The notes: generated by a model not told the origin, from the letters alone. Positions 9,433 to 21,665 are shown, counted from the first letter of the stretch. The stretch is DNA of 64,000 nt from Sipunculus nudus (GCA_026874595.1 CM049306.1:42098019-42162018); one strand, 5' to 3'. Numbers and translations: made by a program.

Positions 9433-11568
9433 TAGTATTGAGTTTATTATCCCGAGGGGAATATGACATTGATAACACGACAAGTTTCCGGTGGAGGGTA
9501 ATTTAAAACGGGGGTGATCTAAAATTGCTTCACCGTATAGAGAGTTTCAGTAGTTAATAAGTTCTATGGAATATGGCCAACACTGAACTCTAGAACGGCA
9601 ACTAAACTGCTAGAACTCCACTCATGAAAAAAACCCTATCTTTGTATATAAGAGATAACTTATTCAAACGTTGAGGAAAAGACAAGGACAAATTCTCGGA
9701 ATAAACGAATCAGCTGTTTTCGTGATGGTAATTATTATGTATGTTACAGACGGAACAAAATGTATGCCTGTCAAATTAGATATTAATTTAATTACATGAT
9801 TCGATCAAGGTCCATTGAAACCTTGTTAAATTATTTTTTGTCTTTCTAATCTGACAGTTATCGTGTATAATGTTGTTATATTGCATAAGTGAACGATTTA
9901 CAATCAGGAGGCTTTGGTTAAAGTTGTGTTATAAAATGTGTCAAAATGTAATAATGAGAGGTTAAAGTGGAAAATTATATTCGTTTGTAATATATATGAG
10001 TAACTTATGGTGACCATTTATTTCATGCTGCATAATGAGATTGCTTGGAATAAAACATTATGAAATATATTAAATAATATTTAATTGCAGTAAAGAAATA
10101 AATTACGCCCGCAAACCGAATATAATAGAGAATAAATAATTCATTCAAAATATGAAATACCGGTATGTTTATTATAACAGTTATATCACCACAAGTATTC
10201 TTTTATATAATAGATCAATTAGGGTTTTAATGTTTATTCTTTGTTTGACTATTTATGTCCCATGAATATGGACTTGACAGCCAAAGTTACCAGATGGTCA
10301 CTTTAGATCTCCAATATACAATTTTATATACAAGAATTAAAGGCATCCATATTTATTAATTGTTGTGGGGTATTTAAATATTACTCATTGTCACTGTCGC
10401 AACAGCTTTTGTTACTTCAACAGTTAACAAAACATAATAACAAAGAAGGTTGAAAATAGATTTAATAATGCAACAATAATTACACATTACGCAATATATG
10501 CATTATACAATAGCGCACGTATTACAATAGGGGCACTGAAGAAAAGTACAACTCTGAGGTATTATATTAATTACTATTGGGAGCATTATTACAATACGGG
10601 TTATAAAATACCTGTTTACATTATTCAAATAACATTAACTGTCAATTAAACCGGGGGCGAGCAATTTCATGATAACTATAAGAAAGAAAGACTTTCGAAC
10701 AAAATACTGAATTGTTGGGTCCCGGGAGGCCGGAACTCTGATCGCCAAAACATCCATAACAAATTAGATCTGTTGTCTTGTAATTAAAACGACCCGACCG
10801 AAAGACGGTAACATGTAGTTCATTGAATAAGCGGATATTGCGAAAGAACGATTGCAGAGCAAACGGTTCATTTCGGCGAGTAATTATGTAATATTCAAAG
10901 ATCAGTCTTCCATTTTTGAACAGAGGGATAAATTTCATCTTATTGATGGACTTGAAAATTATAGTTTTTAGTCTAAAAGGTCGTGCCTCCATGTGATTAT
11001 CGCTTTTCATATTCTCAATTATACCAACGCTTGCAGCCCTGATGAATGTAGTTTGTGTTCACGTATGACAGGAATTGATGACCGTCATATGATTAATTAG
11101 AGCATTACCCTCTACTTTCATCAAAATAATTTTCTAACCATGGACAAACAAAGATTCTCATTATAGTGCTCTATCATACATAGTTCCATTGAGTCTTATT
11201 GTACTCTTGCTTCCGATCATCACAAAACCTTGTTTCACAAATTGTATGAGCATGCACTGAAAGACCGTTTAATTATTTTAATTGATTAGCTGATAATATT
11301 ATTTCCTTTTGTAGCGCCCATTTGTTAAACCTTGGTGTAGGCGCCTCAATTATCTCTGCACTAGATAATGATACTAATACCTGTTTGAGATAATGAGCGA
11401 AAGCCATAGAAATAGAAAGAGAAATAAATAAACATATCGAACTCACAAAAAGATTAAATAAGAGAAAAGGGTCCTTGCAGATGTTCAAAGCTGTTTACAA
11501 AGCCGTATACTAGAACAAATCCTTCAAAATCTTCCAGCTGCTACGATTAATACTGCAACCATTGGACT
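9433..11568. other. AT-rich stretch without recognised gene
   Basis: No tandem array or transposon end was recognised. The 122-codon minus frame at 10642-11010 has no motif. The piece near 9775-9835 is dense in TAAT-type sites (ATATTAATTTAATTACATG). Confidence 0.55.
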
Positions 11569-11720
11569 ATAGTAGAACCTTTCCTGGTGGATATTTCCAT
11601 AAAGTGCTCACCTCTATATAGTGGCCAGTTTTTTTACTTCTTTTTATCTTCACCATGATTTTATTTTGCGGTAATCTCCTCTAGGTCAAAAAGGCGCCTA
11701 CATTGTAGAGGTTTCACTAT
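11569..11720. mobile_element. TA-flanked MITE, pogo/Tigger-like ends
   Basis: The left end reads TATAGTAGAACCT and the right end, complemented, reads CATAGTGAAACCTCTAC, giving short imperfect terminal inverted repeats beside TA. The element is about 150 bp and has no coding capacity. GTAGAACCT ends next to TA fit Tc1/mariner-pogo MITEs; the class is inferred. Confidence 0.5.
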
Positions 11721-11786
11721 GTTCTGTTACATTACCTTCTCATATTACATGTTATAGGAATTATTTTTATTGCTAACTATTAAATA

Positions 11787-12184
11787 CTGTGATTAACATT
11801 TTGTTCGCGAGGATTTAATTTTCGCGATAATCGTGAATGGGAAATAATCGCGAATATGAAACCCTCGGGAATAAGCTGCGCTTTTATCGAGGATGAACAA
11901 TAGGTTATGAAGCATCTTCACAAATGGATAAGTTTTCACACCTCTGAAAACATGGTTTGGTAATCAACAACATAATCTGTGGATGATATAGCAACTTTCT
12001 CGTGAAACACCTAATGATAATTGTCTAAACATCGACTATGATAAAGGTCATAATACAATGACAATAACGAAAATGTATTTCGATTTCATAGATTCTGGTG
12101 CAATCGCAAAAATGAAACCCTCGCAAAATTTTAAAATGAAGAAATCGTGAAATTTCAGCCTCGCGAATATGATGCCAGCCACAG
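11787..12184 (+). mobile_element. CGCGAA-rich MITE with TA target duplication (copy A)
   Basis: The terminal inverted repeats begin CTGTGATTAACAT and CTGTGGCTGGCAT and both run into TTCGCGAGG; 19 of 26 terminal positions agree. The element is bounded by TA on each side (11785-11786 and 12185-12186). Interior motifs such as TTCGCGATAATCG and GAAACCCTCG recur. An inverted copy lies at 22426-22889. There is no coding capacity. A Tc1/mariner-type origin is suggested only by the TA duplication. Confidence 0.75.
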
Positions 12185-12192
12185 TATCACAA

Positions 12193-13080
12193 CTAGAATA
12201 CGGGTAGTCGACAAGCGACTACGTGTATCCGCCAAAATCAGAGTGGAACGGGTGAAGTGAGGCATTGATTGAGTGGCAAGGGGAAATAGAGTGAAGTGTT
12301 GCATATTAGCATGGATGTCTGCAGCCGAAATGTGTATGTAGGTTGCGCCACCTACCACAAAGTCCAGAAAGCTGTCCAAGTTGTATACATATGCAAAATT
12401 TAAGGCAGATAATTCAAACCACTACATGTATATGAGTGATTTTAGCCCGTGGCAGACAAACAGATGGACGCTGTGCGAAAATGTTGCAGGTGGCGCCACC
12501 GGTTTTGCGTATGATAAAGAGCTATGTGAGATCTATACACATGCAAAAATTTGGCCCAATCGGTCAAACGGTTCCCGAGATATGAGCTTGGATGTCTGCA
12601 GCGTAAACGTGAATGTAGGTGGCGCCACCTGTCATAAAATATAAAAAGCTATCCAGGATGTATATACGCATGCCAAAAATTAGTCAAACCACTGCAGAGA
12701 TATGAGTGATTTTAACCCAAGGCAGACGAACAGATGGACACTGTGCAAACATGGATGCAGGTGGCGCCACCATTTTTTTTGTGTATGTTATAAAGCTATC
12801 CAAGGGCTACATTTGTAATTTTTTTTTCCTGATCGGTCAAACGGTTCCCAAGATATGTGGTTTTATGTGTGGAAACAGACGCACAAATGGACACAGAGCG
12901 CAGAGGAAAGGCCAGAGGTCAAAACAAAATCGGGGCGCGGCAGTTCACATGTGACCCGAACATAATCCCGGGTTTCGTAAAATTCCGCCCAGCGGTTACG
13001 GAGGAGTTCTCCGGACACCTACGCGGCGGCGGCGGCGGTGGGCTGAAAACATAGTATCCGCAAAACTCTGTTTTGGCGGT
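12193..13080 (-). mobile_element. Helentron-like non-autonomous element (pearl/HINE type), copy A
   Basis: On the minus strand the 5' part carries CCGCCAAAACAGAG, which forms a small hairpin with the adjacent TTTTGCGG (13058-13079). A GC-rich stretch follows, then an imperfect minisatellite, and then the 3' subterminal inverted repeat CTCTGATTTTGGCGG (12243-12229). After that comes a hairpin with a perfect 7-bp stem and 5-base loop (12204-12222), and the element ends CTAG at 12193-12196, followed by TT. Subterminal inverted repeats, an internal tandem repeat, a 3' hairpin and a CTAG end define Helentron-associated elements such as DINE-1 and bivalve pearl. No Rep/helicase is encoded. The 3' end lies 6 bp from the TA of the neighbouring MITE. 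Confidence 0.75.
12320..12800. repeat. Internal minisatellite of Helentron-like copy A
   Basis: About four imperfect units of roughly 127-156 bp are marked by the palindrome GGTGGCGCCACC near 12333 (imperfect), 12491, 12618 and 12761. Other shared landmarks are AAGCTATCCA, CAAACCACT and GGCAGACRAACAGATGGAC. Units alternate slightly in sequence, suggesting a higher-order pair. The same palindrome half appears in copy B near 28265 and 28375. Confidence 0.75.
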
Positions 13081-13099
13081 TACAATTACACCGCCCCCG

Positions 13100-15360
13100 G
13101 TAATTCCTGATTGTAATGCGGACCCTCGAATTTCTTCGAGTCCTACACGCCCTGTGGATTTTCCTCAGTCTACAGAACAGACCGAGCACTATTGTATTGG
13201 GGACAGGACCGTAAATACAGTTTTACTCATACAAAAGATTTAGCCAGAGAAGGAGTTAAATGGCTAAAATATACACTACCTAGGTATCAAAGAAGAACGT
13301 CAAAATAAGGTAGCCTTCGGACTAATTTTTCTTCTTTACGTGACAATTAACAAATTTGCAAACCAGAGGTTATAAAATCTGATCGGGTTATGTCTAATAC
13401 TTGGCAACTTGGCCGTAGGCATGGTTTAATATATTCATGAAGATCATCTTACTAAAAACATGCATATACAGAGAGGAAAAGGTACATCGCTTACGCCTAA
13501 CCAGTACCCGAGATAAAAGTATATAAAACAGAGATAAAATGGATACGTATAATTTAAAGTCAAGGTGTTTCCTCCCATCGATGTCACATTTAATACTCTC
13601 CTTTTCAGTTTTACATGAGCTTTGGCGCCATCGCGGATACAAGTAATCTTTCTTCAAGTCTAAATGACCGCAATAAATTGCTAGCCACACTTTTCAGGGG
13701 CAGCAAATAGGCTGTTCAGCCGGGAAGTTTTCCCTTGCGGTTTTCAAGACTGCCTCGGGGCATAAGTTGTCGTTACAAAGTGCCAGGCGTGGTAAGCTCG
13801 AGACCAGACTACGTTTTAGCAGAAGCCCTTTTAAGAGTATATTGCAAGTGTATAACGTGTAGCCAGTCAATTCCGGGAGAAAATTGCCAAGAGCCGCTAT
13901 TTAAAGTCACCCTGAGTCTTGGGCTGCCTCTGGTGAGGCGTGATTTCAGGCAGATAAGAGACATCTCATCTGTCTCAGTGAAATATTAACCCCCTGACCC
14001 GCAACGACTTGTCTCAGGTGAAGGACAGTAGACAGCCTCCAAGAATGTTATGTTTGTTACTCGTGATGTCTTTACTTTATACTAATTGAGCGCTTTGGTA
14101 ATTTCATATTTCATATAATTTCTTGGAAAGCGGAATTAACAGTTAATCTTGGTATTTAGGCGCCTTATTCACTAAACAAGCCTCTCTCTACAAATGTGTA
14201 CCCGCATTTGCTTCCATGGGCAAAGTGATTCAGTTATATAACAACATTCTTGGTACCCATGAGTTTTTTTCACAGCTCATTTGCATACTTATTATAATTA
14301 TTCATCTTTGTTTTTTAAAAACTCACTTGATTAATTGAAGATCCACATCTGATACGTTTACGACTAGAACCCTCTTCAACTGAACTCACTTATGTTGAAT
14401 GAACATCGATAAGAGCTGTGATAACGTAACTGCTTATCTGAAACTATCCTTGAAAAGGAAGTCAAACCGTTTCTTTGTTATTAGAATAAATTATGAAAGA
14501 GCGACACTTTAAAATTACAGCAAATTAATTTAGATTGGAGAGAGAGAGAGACAGAGACAGAGACTCAGATTTGATCAAATCTAATGCATTATTAAATATA
14601 TATTTTACAGGTCATGTACCCGCTTATGATGAAGAGGGCATTTCTTTACTCCAGCAACATACATGCATTATGAAGAAAATATGTTGGTATATGAAAACAA
14701 TTTTTCTCAGTTTTCACACCTTCACCGAAGCTCTAAAATATTCAAATTTTGTTACTATAAAATATCTATAATAAAACCTGGTATGGTTTTAATCAACAAT
14801 TTTTAATTATTATAAACACACCGTGTATAGCTATCACTATTAAAAGGTCTTCGCAACTGATATTGATGTCAGTTGTCATTTGTCATGTGAATCTTTATAT
14901 CAATTAAAGGTATTAACGGAATCATCAAGGACAAATTTGCGAGAAGACAGATCCAGGATGAACTGATATTAACCTTTGTAGAAATATACGTTTACTTTAA
15001 TTAAAACGTTAAAGCAAAAAATTTGATAATTTATATAAAATTTTTTCTGGGCAGTTTTGTGCAGCTGTTGTTTTTTACGATATTTTAAATTTAACAATGC
15101 ACTATACGAGTTATTTTTTGACCATGACTAGTTAAAGACATTTCCAATTTTAAACTAAACCGCTCTTTTGTAAGGAGGTGCGCTGATTCTGTTCCTATTA
15201 GAGTCAATGAAGTATTATTTGGAAGCGTCTTCACACGCTAAGGAGATTTAATTTGTCCACTAAATAGTTTGTAGTTTATGTATAATAGCAGCTAAACAAT
15301 AATGAATATCTTTATAGGCTAATGTTTGTTCGAATGACGTTTCAGTCAGTCAATTCACAC
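13100..15360. other. Stretch without recognised gene
   Basis: High-complexity, non-repetitive sequence. The frames at 13394-13690 and 13735-13989 have no recognisable domain. A short purine run lies at 14537-14563. Confidence 0.5.
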
Positions 15361-15364
15361 ACAA

Positions 15365-15367
<3 letters not shown>

Positions 15368-15420
<53 letters not shown>

Positions 15421-15421
15421 T
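15368..15421. repeat. (CA)n(TA)n compound microsatellite
   Basis: About 15 CA units pass directly into about 12 TA units. Confidence 0.97.
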
Positions 15422-15659
15422 AGTGGTATGAGGTGTATGAATAAAAGATAAAAGGGGCATAAATGAGGAAATCATCTGGATGACAATTTTATTTCGCAAC
15501 TGTTACGTTAAAAATCATGTGATGAAATATGTTTACTCCCCCATTTAAAGGTGACAAAAGGTAGTTTGTCCCCTCCATGTTTTCCTAAGAGAAACAGGCT
15601 CATGGAGAATAAATGTAATGTTTTCTTTGTCCTGTTAGTACACTAGAAAATTAAAAAAT

Positions 15660-16460
15660 AAACTAGGTTAGTCATGACAGGCAAAAGTATGTGAGAAATA
15701 AAAACTGGCGGTCGGAATTTTGATCTACTTAAGGTCATGGCAAGATAAGAAAAAGAAGGTGTCATTCGTAAGCTTTGGGAATGTTGTGGCCATCCGTCGT
15801 GTCCATATGGGACTGATGGTTTGAATACGGAAAATTGCACAGCTGCTATATTGAGCAAAAATTCTCCATCCGGAACCCTTATTAAAGCATTTCAGTGTGT
15901 TATTGAGACCTTACACGTAACCTACTCTGTTATTCCTCACCCCACTCGCAACAAGTCATGGAGAAATCCGTAGCCAATCTTCCCGATACACGCGGCATGT
16001 CAAGCCCCATTGCTATATCCGCTCTCCTTACGTCAGAGATTGGCCCACTCTGTTGGTCTCTGAATTTTTCAAATGCTGGCTGTTGACCCGGCACTTTGTC
16101 AGCAATAATCAAATGTCTTTTTGTCCAGAGCAGTGCTGTTTTGATTAGCAGAAGGAGTATTTTATATCTGACAGTCAGATGGCAGCCAGCGGAAAATAGT
16201 GTTGATTGCCATGGAGAAAGTGGAGAAAATAAGCTTTAATAACCGTACTGGAAGCCCTACCTAGGTATTAAAGCAGTGCTTCTCTCGGTCTTTTTGGGAA
16301 CAGAAAATATATTTTTCACATTTGCAATCTATCGTTTATTCCAGTAACCGTATAAATGCATCTAATACTGACTGCAAATTCTGAAAAACAAAATATCAAA
16401 ACATTTTTTCAATTGAACTTAGCCACGAACATGTCATAAGAGTAATTTGAACAGCTCTGA
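15660..16460. repeat. Local duplication D, copy 1
   Basis: Blocks in the order GACAGG...GAGAAATAA, AAGGTC(A/T)TG(G/A)CAAGAT, TTTTCAAATGCTGG, TGTTGACCCGGC, ATTAGCAGAAG, TTGATTGCCA and CTTCTCTCGG are repeated at 17130-17660. Relative to copy 2 this copy has about 250 extra bases after its second block. The minus strand contains AxKxPGQQPAFE in both copies, but reading continues in different ways on either side, so I do not call a gene. Candidates are an old duplication of a regulatory region, a pair of exon remnants, or two copies of an unrecognised repeat. Confidence 0.75.
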
Positions 16461-17129
16461 ACACAATGAAGAAAGGTGGCTTTCTTTTCCAAAATACTCA
16501 ATTTTTTTCGGTATCTTGAGACACTTTCTTTTTCTGCTAAAAAGCAATTGACCTTCCTTAAGACTGATGACCCGCACCGTGATCAACAAAGTTACTTCAG
16601 TTCTTATACCTTTCGCGGAGACGCGGAATCATATTTTCCCTTTGTTGGTCATTTGGTTTGTGAGTTTGCAACTTTAAATAAAATGTAATGAACATGTTTT
16701 GATGATTTTTTGTGGATTATAGGATAACGCCAAAGGAACCACTGAAATTTGGCGACATATAACATGATTCAAAAGATAATATATAATTGTAATATATGGC
16801 AATTCTGAGGATCTCAACCATTCATGGTATTAGGGTTAGCTTTGTTCTATAGGTCCCCTGTGCTTAGCTTGTTGAACCTGGACATAATTTAGGTAGAGAG
16901 TCAGGCTCTGACTATACATCTAATCCGTATTTTTAAACAAGACTTTTCCCTATGGTTTTCTACTTTATTTGGTATGAAGGTTGGTAGATAGAGTTTTATA
17001 AATCGTAGTGAGTAAATATGTCTAGATCACTCTCATGATCAGAGAACTCGACCTCTTCCAGGAGGTATATTTTTAACATTGCTCAAGTATAAGACAGTAT
17101 CGATTTCCGGCACGGTACATTAGCATCAG

Positions 17130-17660
17130 TTTATAACACGTTTAATCGTGACAGGAAATCATTAGCGAGAAATAAATGACAAAACTTTTGATGTAACTCA
17201 AGGTCTTGACAAGATTTAAGACAATAGTCTCCTCTGTAGGCTTTAAGAATGTATCCGGCAATTTTCTTGGAATTTTCAAATGCTGGTTGTTGACCCGGCG
17301 CTTTGACAGCCATAAACAAAAGCTTTCTTGTCCTACGTAGTTTGTCTTAATTAGCAGAAGACAAACGGCGAGGCGGTCAGGATGAAAAACGTTTGATTGC
17401 CACGACATTAGTAAAAGTTAGCTTTCATGCCGCCAATTTCCGTTCTGAAACCATACCTGTTATTAATGTAGTTCTTCTCTCGGCCTTTTTTTATGAGTAG
17501 ATCAGCATGTTTATAAAAGTTGAAAACAAGGGTTCCTATGATATTGGAACTTTTTGTGCTAAAAAGTCCCAATTTCAAGAACTTCTTCAGAAAATTGAAG
17601 AGAATATGAACTTAGACACGCACTTGTGACAGACTGTTATATATTAATTTGAATACAATA
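17130..17660. repeat. Local duplication D, copy 2
   Basis: Same-orientation partner of 15660-16460, offset by about 1.2-1.5 kb. The best-kept core, AAATGCTGGTTGTTGACCCG, lies at 17278-17297. Sequence between conserved blocks is strongly diverged, so conservation is uneven. Confidence 0.75.
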
Positions 17661-17798
17661 AGAGAAGGAAGATGCAAATGAGGAGAGAATGACAATCAGT
17701 CTGTCTAGTGAAAGCATTTTTTTTTTCAATATGAAAATGGAATGGGCTGTAAATGTCAGGATTTGATCACGCTATCTCCTTCTTCACGTAAGGTGTAT

Positions 17799-17901
17799 CA
17801 GGGGCGTAGCCAGGATTTTACGGGAGGGGGTGGGGTGGCCGGAGTGGGGGACCGCGAGCGGGGCTGGGGAGGAGGGGGGGGGGGGGGCACTGCATATCCG
17901 C

Positions 17902-17948
<47 letters not shown>

Positions 17949-18195
17949 AGCCTTCTTCAATATCCTTGTACCATTTTAAGACTGAAAACAAGAGGAAAAG
18001 TGTGCTACCTACATCTGAAAGTAATCAAACGAAGTAAACTTGAATGATATATTCATATTTTACATCTACTTTTATGCTTTATTTTTTCTTTGTAGATATT
18101 ACTGTCTTGAATGTTTTCCCTGAATATTACATGCAAATTCGGATGAAGGGGGGGGGGGGCATGGCCCCCTGCAGCACCACCTGGATACGCCCCTA
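17799..18195. mobile_element. Short hAT-like MITE with GGGGCGTAGCC ends
   Basis: The terminal inverted repeats are CAGGGGCGTAGCCAGG at left and, complemented, TAGGGGCGTATCCAGG at right. Inside each end is a G-rich run that reads C-rich at the other end. Flanking pentamers are TGTAT and TGTAC, a near match that fits a 5-bp target duplication. A (TA)n tract occupies 17906-17944. The element is about 400 bp and has no coding capacity. Assignment to hAT (possibly the 5-bp-duplication group) is inference from the ends. Confidence 0.65.
17906..17944. repeat. (TA)n microsatellite inside MITE
   Basis: TA units within the hAT-like MITE, as also seen in the longer elements at 31.1 kb and 44.2 kb. Confidence 0.95.
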
Positions 18196-18657
18196 TGTAC
18201 GTTAATCAGCTTAGAACAATTCCAGAGTTAAGGTCAAATAGGATACGTTACCGACTTAATTGACAGTACCACTAACTTTAAATGTGTATTTAAATTGTTG
18301 TGGTCACGGGAAGTCCTTCCTTGCTCATAAGAAACCAATATAATATTTATTAAAAATGGTAAAGACAGACTGAAATATTCAGTTAATTACTTGACTTAAT
18401 CGTGCACCTGACCTCATCTTAACTTACAACGCTTATGTCGGTACTTAAGACCTCATAGCAATTGATTTTACATGTTTCGCATTTACCCAAGGTAGCCTAG
18501 GTCAAGTTTATGGACAAAACAAAATATTAGTTAACATGAGTTAATTACTTCAATAATTGCGCATATCTGGTATTTTTCTATCCTACAGTGTATCACGTAA
18601 CTACTGTCATGTACCGATTTTACTGACCTTTTCTAATACACTAGCGATCAGTGATGT

Positions 18658-18780
18658 ACGACTCGAGTCCGGACTTGGAATCGAGGCCACGTTTTTAGGG
18701 ACCATGACTCGGTCTTTAACTCGAGTATCCTTGACTCAGATTTGTACTCTATTCGTAGGTTAGGACTCAAGAATCCAGGC
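18658..18780. repeat. GACTCGAGTCC-type degenerate repeat
   Basis: Degenerate GACTCGAG-like words (GACTCGAGTCCGGACTTG, ACTCGGTCT, ACTCGAGTATC, GACTCAG, GACTCAAG) follow each other in under 130 bases, forming small palindromes. There is no coding value. Confidence 0.5.
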
Positions 18781-18916
18781 CAGTCCAATATTAAACAATT
18801 CTGACACATTTTATAAAGACTTGCGTACAATTGCGAACTAATAACTGAATATTAAAAAATAATAACACTATATATCAAGCTTTGCCCAGGAACGTGAGCT
18901 TTAAATGTAATTAAGC

Positions 18917-19035
18917 ATTACAGTAACTTAAACTCAGAAAACTTAACAAGAGTTGTCCAGAATATCGAGTCTGTAACTTCGACGTAAGAGGGGTATTCGA
19001 CTTAAGCTAGTTCGACACAACGAGGTTTCACTGTA
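18917..19035 (-). mobile_element. pogo/Tigger-like terminal fragment
   Basis: Complemented, the right edge reads TACAGTGAAACCTCGTTGTG followed by TCGAAC, which closely resembles pogo/Tigger-type ends (TACAGTAGAACCTCGTTA). A TACAGTAAC at 18917 may be the other end of a very short derivative. The class comes from memory of family ends. Confidence 0.5.
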
Positions 19036-19289
19036 TATTGTTTCATTAACAAAAACTGAATGCTGGCCCACAACAACCGAACACAGTAGACAACCATTAC
19101 GCACAGTGCGCATGCTCATGGATGTTTTTTTATATATTATCTTTTAAGCAAAATTAGTAGACATTTTTTTGTACCCGTATTCTTCTGAATTATCGAGGTT
19201 ATTTATAATAGCAAAGTATCACCAGGCATTATGACACACAAATTATTTTATTAATTATTTTTTGCGTCCGCCAGGAGGGTCAGCTTTCA

Positions 19290-19530
19290 TTCCCGTTCGT
19301 GTGTGTCGTTGTGGGTGGGTGGGGGGGGGGGGGGCGTGTGTTTGTGTTTGGGTGTGTGTGAGGGTGTGACAAGCAATTTATGAACGGAATCTCGTTAAAA
19401 TTTCAGGGCATTTGGGGAATGGATTCTGGAACGTCATCAAGGAATTTCCACAAATGTACAGTTCATTATGTACATATGAACCCAGGGATATGGGCCGAAT
19501 ACGTAAATGCCAACACTAACGTAAGTATTC
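19290..19530 (+). repeat. Dispersed repeat family R2, copy 1
   Basis: Order of landmarks: CGTTCGTGTGTGT, a G-rich run, ATGAACGGAATCTC, AACGTCATCAAGGAAT, ATCCATAAATGTA-like sequence, GGGCCGAATACGTAAATGC. Other copies lie at 23190-23345, 30905-31132 (continuing at 32290), 26985-27135, 48905-49035 and 63785-64000. It is a non-coding family of about 250 bp without obvious inverted ends. Confidence 0.75.
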
Positions 19531-19599
19531 TTAAAATAGTGACCATCATTTCAAAAGTAGTTGTAGCTAGCATACCATCCAAACTCAACTAGAATACTA

Positions 19600-20682
19600 T
19601 AATTCTGAATTATTGATTAAAGGCTGTTTCAATTATAATCTAATTTCCTTGGATAGAACATAATATCATTATTTGCAGTTGCGGCTAATACAGAAACCAC
19701 TGAGGCCACAATTATTTATTGTTATGCAAACACAGGTTTGCTTCTTATTATATGAAACCGCAACCTGAATGATTGTCTTACCGGAAATACTAATAAAGTT
19801 TTTTTTTTTTTTTTGCTGCATAAATTCAAACCCTTCCTATTGAGCTGGAGTCACCCTTTACACGATCATGTAGATCCATATCAACATGTCACTATACAAA
19901 TTATGTCAACAACCGCCGGATAACCGTTCTCCTGTTTCATTGACTTGAACATGTTTGGTATTATATTTATCAGAATTATTATTCCAAGGGATGACATCCC
20001 ACGTAATTCTGGACAAGTGTCAATAGTCAGGTAGTATTAATCCTCCCAAAGGGCACACAATACCAAATGGAAAAATCCTATTTTCGCGAAAATATTTTCT
20101 TGTCACGCCGCAGCATTCATGGACGTACATAAGTCGGGGGACACATATTGCGTCTTTTTTGTCGCATTCTGTCAAGTCTGATTAATTATCAGCTCCTTAT
20201 AAATACAGAAAACCAGACAGTGCACAGGTGCCCGTTGATAAGCAAAATAAATAAAGAATGTTCCACGAAAGCAACAAAACACGGATGATGGCTCTTTTTT
20301 TTAATGTATCGGTCGAAACAAGAAAAGTGAAAATACGCCGAGTTTGTATAGGAAGGATATAAAATTGTGCTTCTGAAATGGTGAATACGCGATGTCCCAT
20401 CCATTTTCAATTAAAAATAAGGTTGAAATTCCTGTATTATGGGCACATGTATTAATGAAATGATCAAGGCTAGAAAACAAGTTAGCAACATTATCTTGAG
20501 CTTCATACTCATTCAGCAGTCAAATATGTTTATAAAATTGGGCAACAATCCCATAAAAAATATTTCTATGTGTTGTTTATTTTTAAACGTAACCTCATTG
20601 TTTTTTAGATAAGCTAACATGAGTTTAACTGATTTTTACCATAAACCTTTAAAGACGGTAATTATAAGAATTTTGATAAAAA
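19600..20682. other. AT-rich stretch without recognised gene
   Basis: A poly-T run lies near 19800. The two overlapping minus frames at 20189-20410 are short and show no motif. Confidence 0.5.
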
Positions 20683-20728
20683 CATAAAGAAATAATTGTT
20701 TTGAAGGATTAATCTGAAATCGTTGGGT
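20683..20728 (+). repeat. Short dispersed repeat, copy 2
   Basis: Partner of 9388-9432 (CATAAAGAAATAATTGTTTTG, AAGGATTAATCTGAAATC). Confidence 0.45.
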
Positions 20729-21367
20729 TTTTCTGAAATCGATTTCAAGTTTCCCCTGGTATTTTGAGGCGTGGGTTAATCGTTTCCCCGGGGAACATGC
20801 CCCATTATTCTTTTTCTCGGCGCCACTGCCACTCTACCGGAAGCTAAATAGTTGCGACATGAGTGGACAAAATGATCTCTGGCAACATAAAAGATTCAGC
20901 TGTAACTGAGTTACAGGTGTACATCGACTTGACCTAATTGCATAGTCTACCCATGTCAACGGAGCTGATCTGCACAATATTTCATTAGATTACTTCTATT
21001 ACCGTGCACTGGTGGCCTCAAACTTAAAAAGATATGTATTTTTATCTAAACTATTTACTCAAGATACCAAATATGAAAGTTCGGGAGAACGTCCGAGATT
21101 CAGTTTAATATCTTAACTGCAGGTCAGGATTACTGAACTATACCCCATTCCTAATTAAATCTGGAGGTTACTGGGTTATAACCCTATTTTTCATCAATCT
21201 GGAGGTTCAACTATAGTTTAGATTTTTTATTATATGGTAGCCATCATCATCATCATTGAATAGACAGCGCCGCTGCAGTGTATGAGACTATCCTTTGAAG
21301 ATCTTTTTGAAAAATTATCGACATTACATTTAACGATGGATGGTAGGAGCAGATTTGTGAGTCAAAG

Positions 21368-21665
21368 TCCTCATACCCTGCTATAATTTGAGAATTGGGC
21401 GTGATCCAAGAACTGCGTTATTCCGCTTTAAACTTTGTCGCAACACATGCCCTTGAAACCGAACTTTCTTCCCATTCAGATAGATTCTCTCCTGGCCGCT
21501 ATCTTCAAGAGTACTTTCGTATACATCCTGGTCAGCTTATCGAACCCTGTCAGGTTCATTTCTCCCAGTTATTCATAACCGCTCATTAGGGCTGACATGT
21601 TATGCATATGCACTAAAAAATGGATATCACAGATGTCAGAATAATGGGTACAGCTAGTCAAATTT
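21368..21665 (+). repeat. Dispersed repeat family R1, copy 2
   Basis: Partner of 7262-7560. The embedded 64-codon frame at 21395-21589 is not shared with the other copy, which argues against coding. Confidence 0.7.

Noticed and set aside
10642-11010. 122-codon minus-strand frame
   Set aside because: No recognisable motif and no context of a gene.
16562-16600. CTGATGACCCG at 16563 as a hammerhead core
   Set aside because: No GAAA follows a stem II and no stem I partner exists.
15930-17319. Shared peptide PGQQPAFE on the minus strand as evidence of duplicated exons
   Set aside because: Similarity drops on either side, gaps are not multiples of three and neither copy has a longer supporting frame. 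Kept only as an alternative explanation of the duplication.
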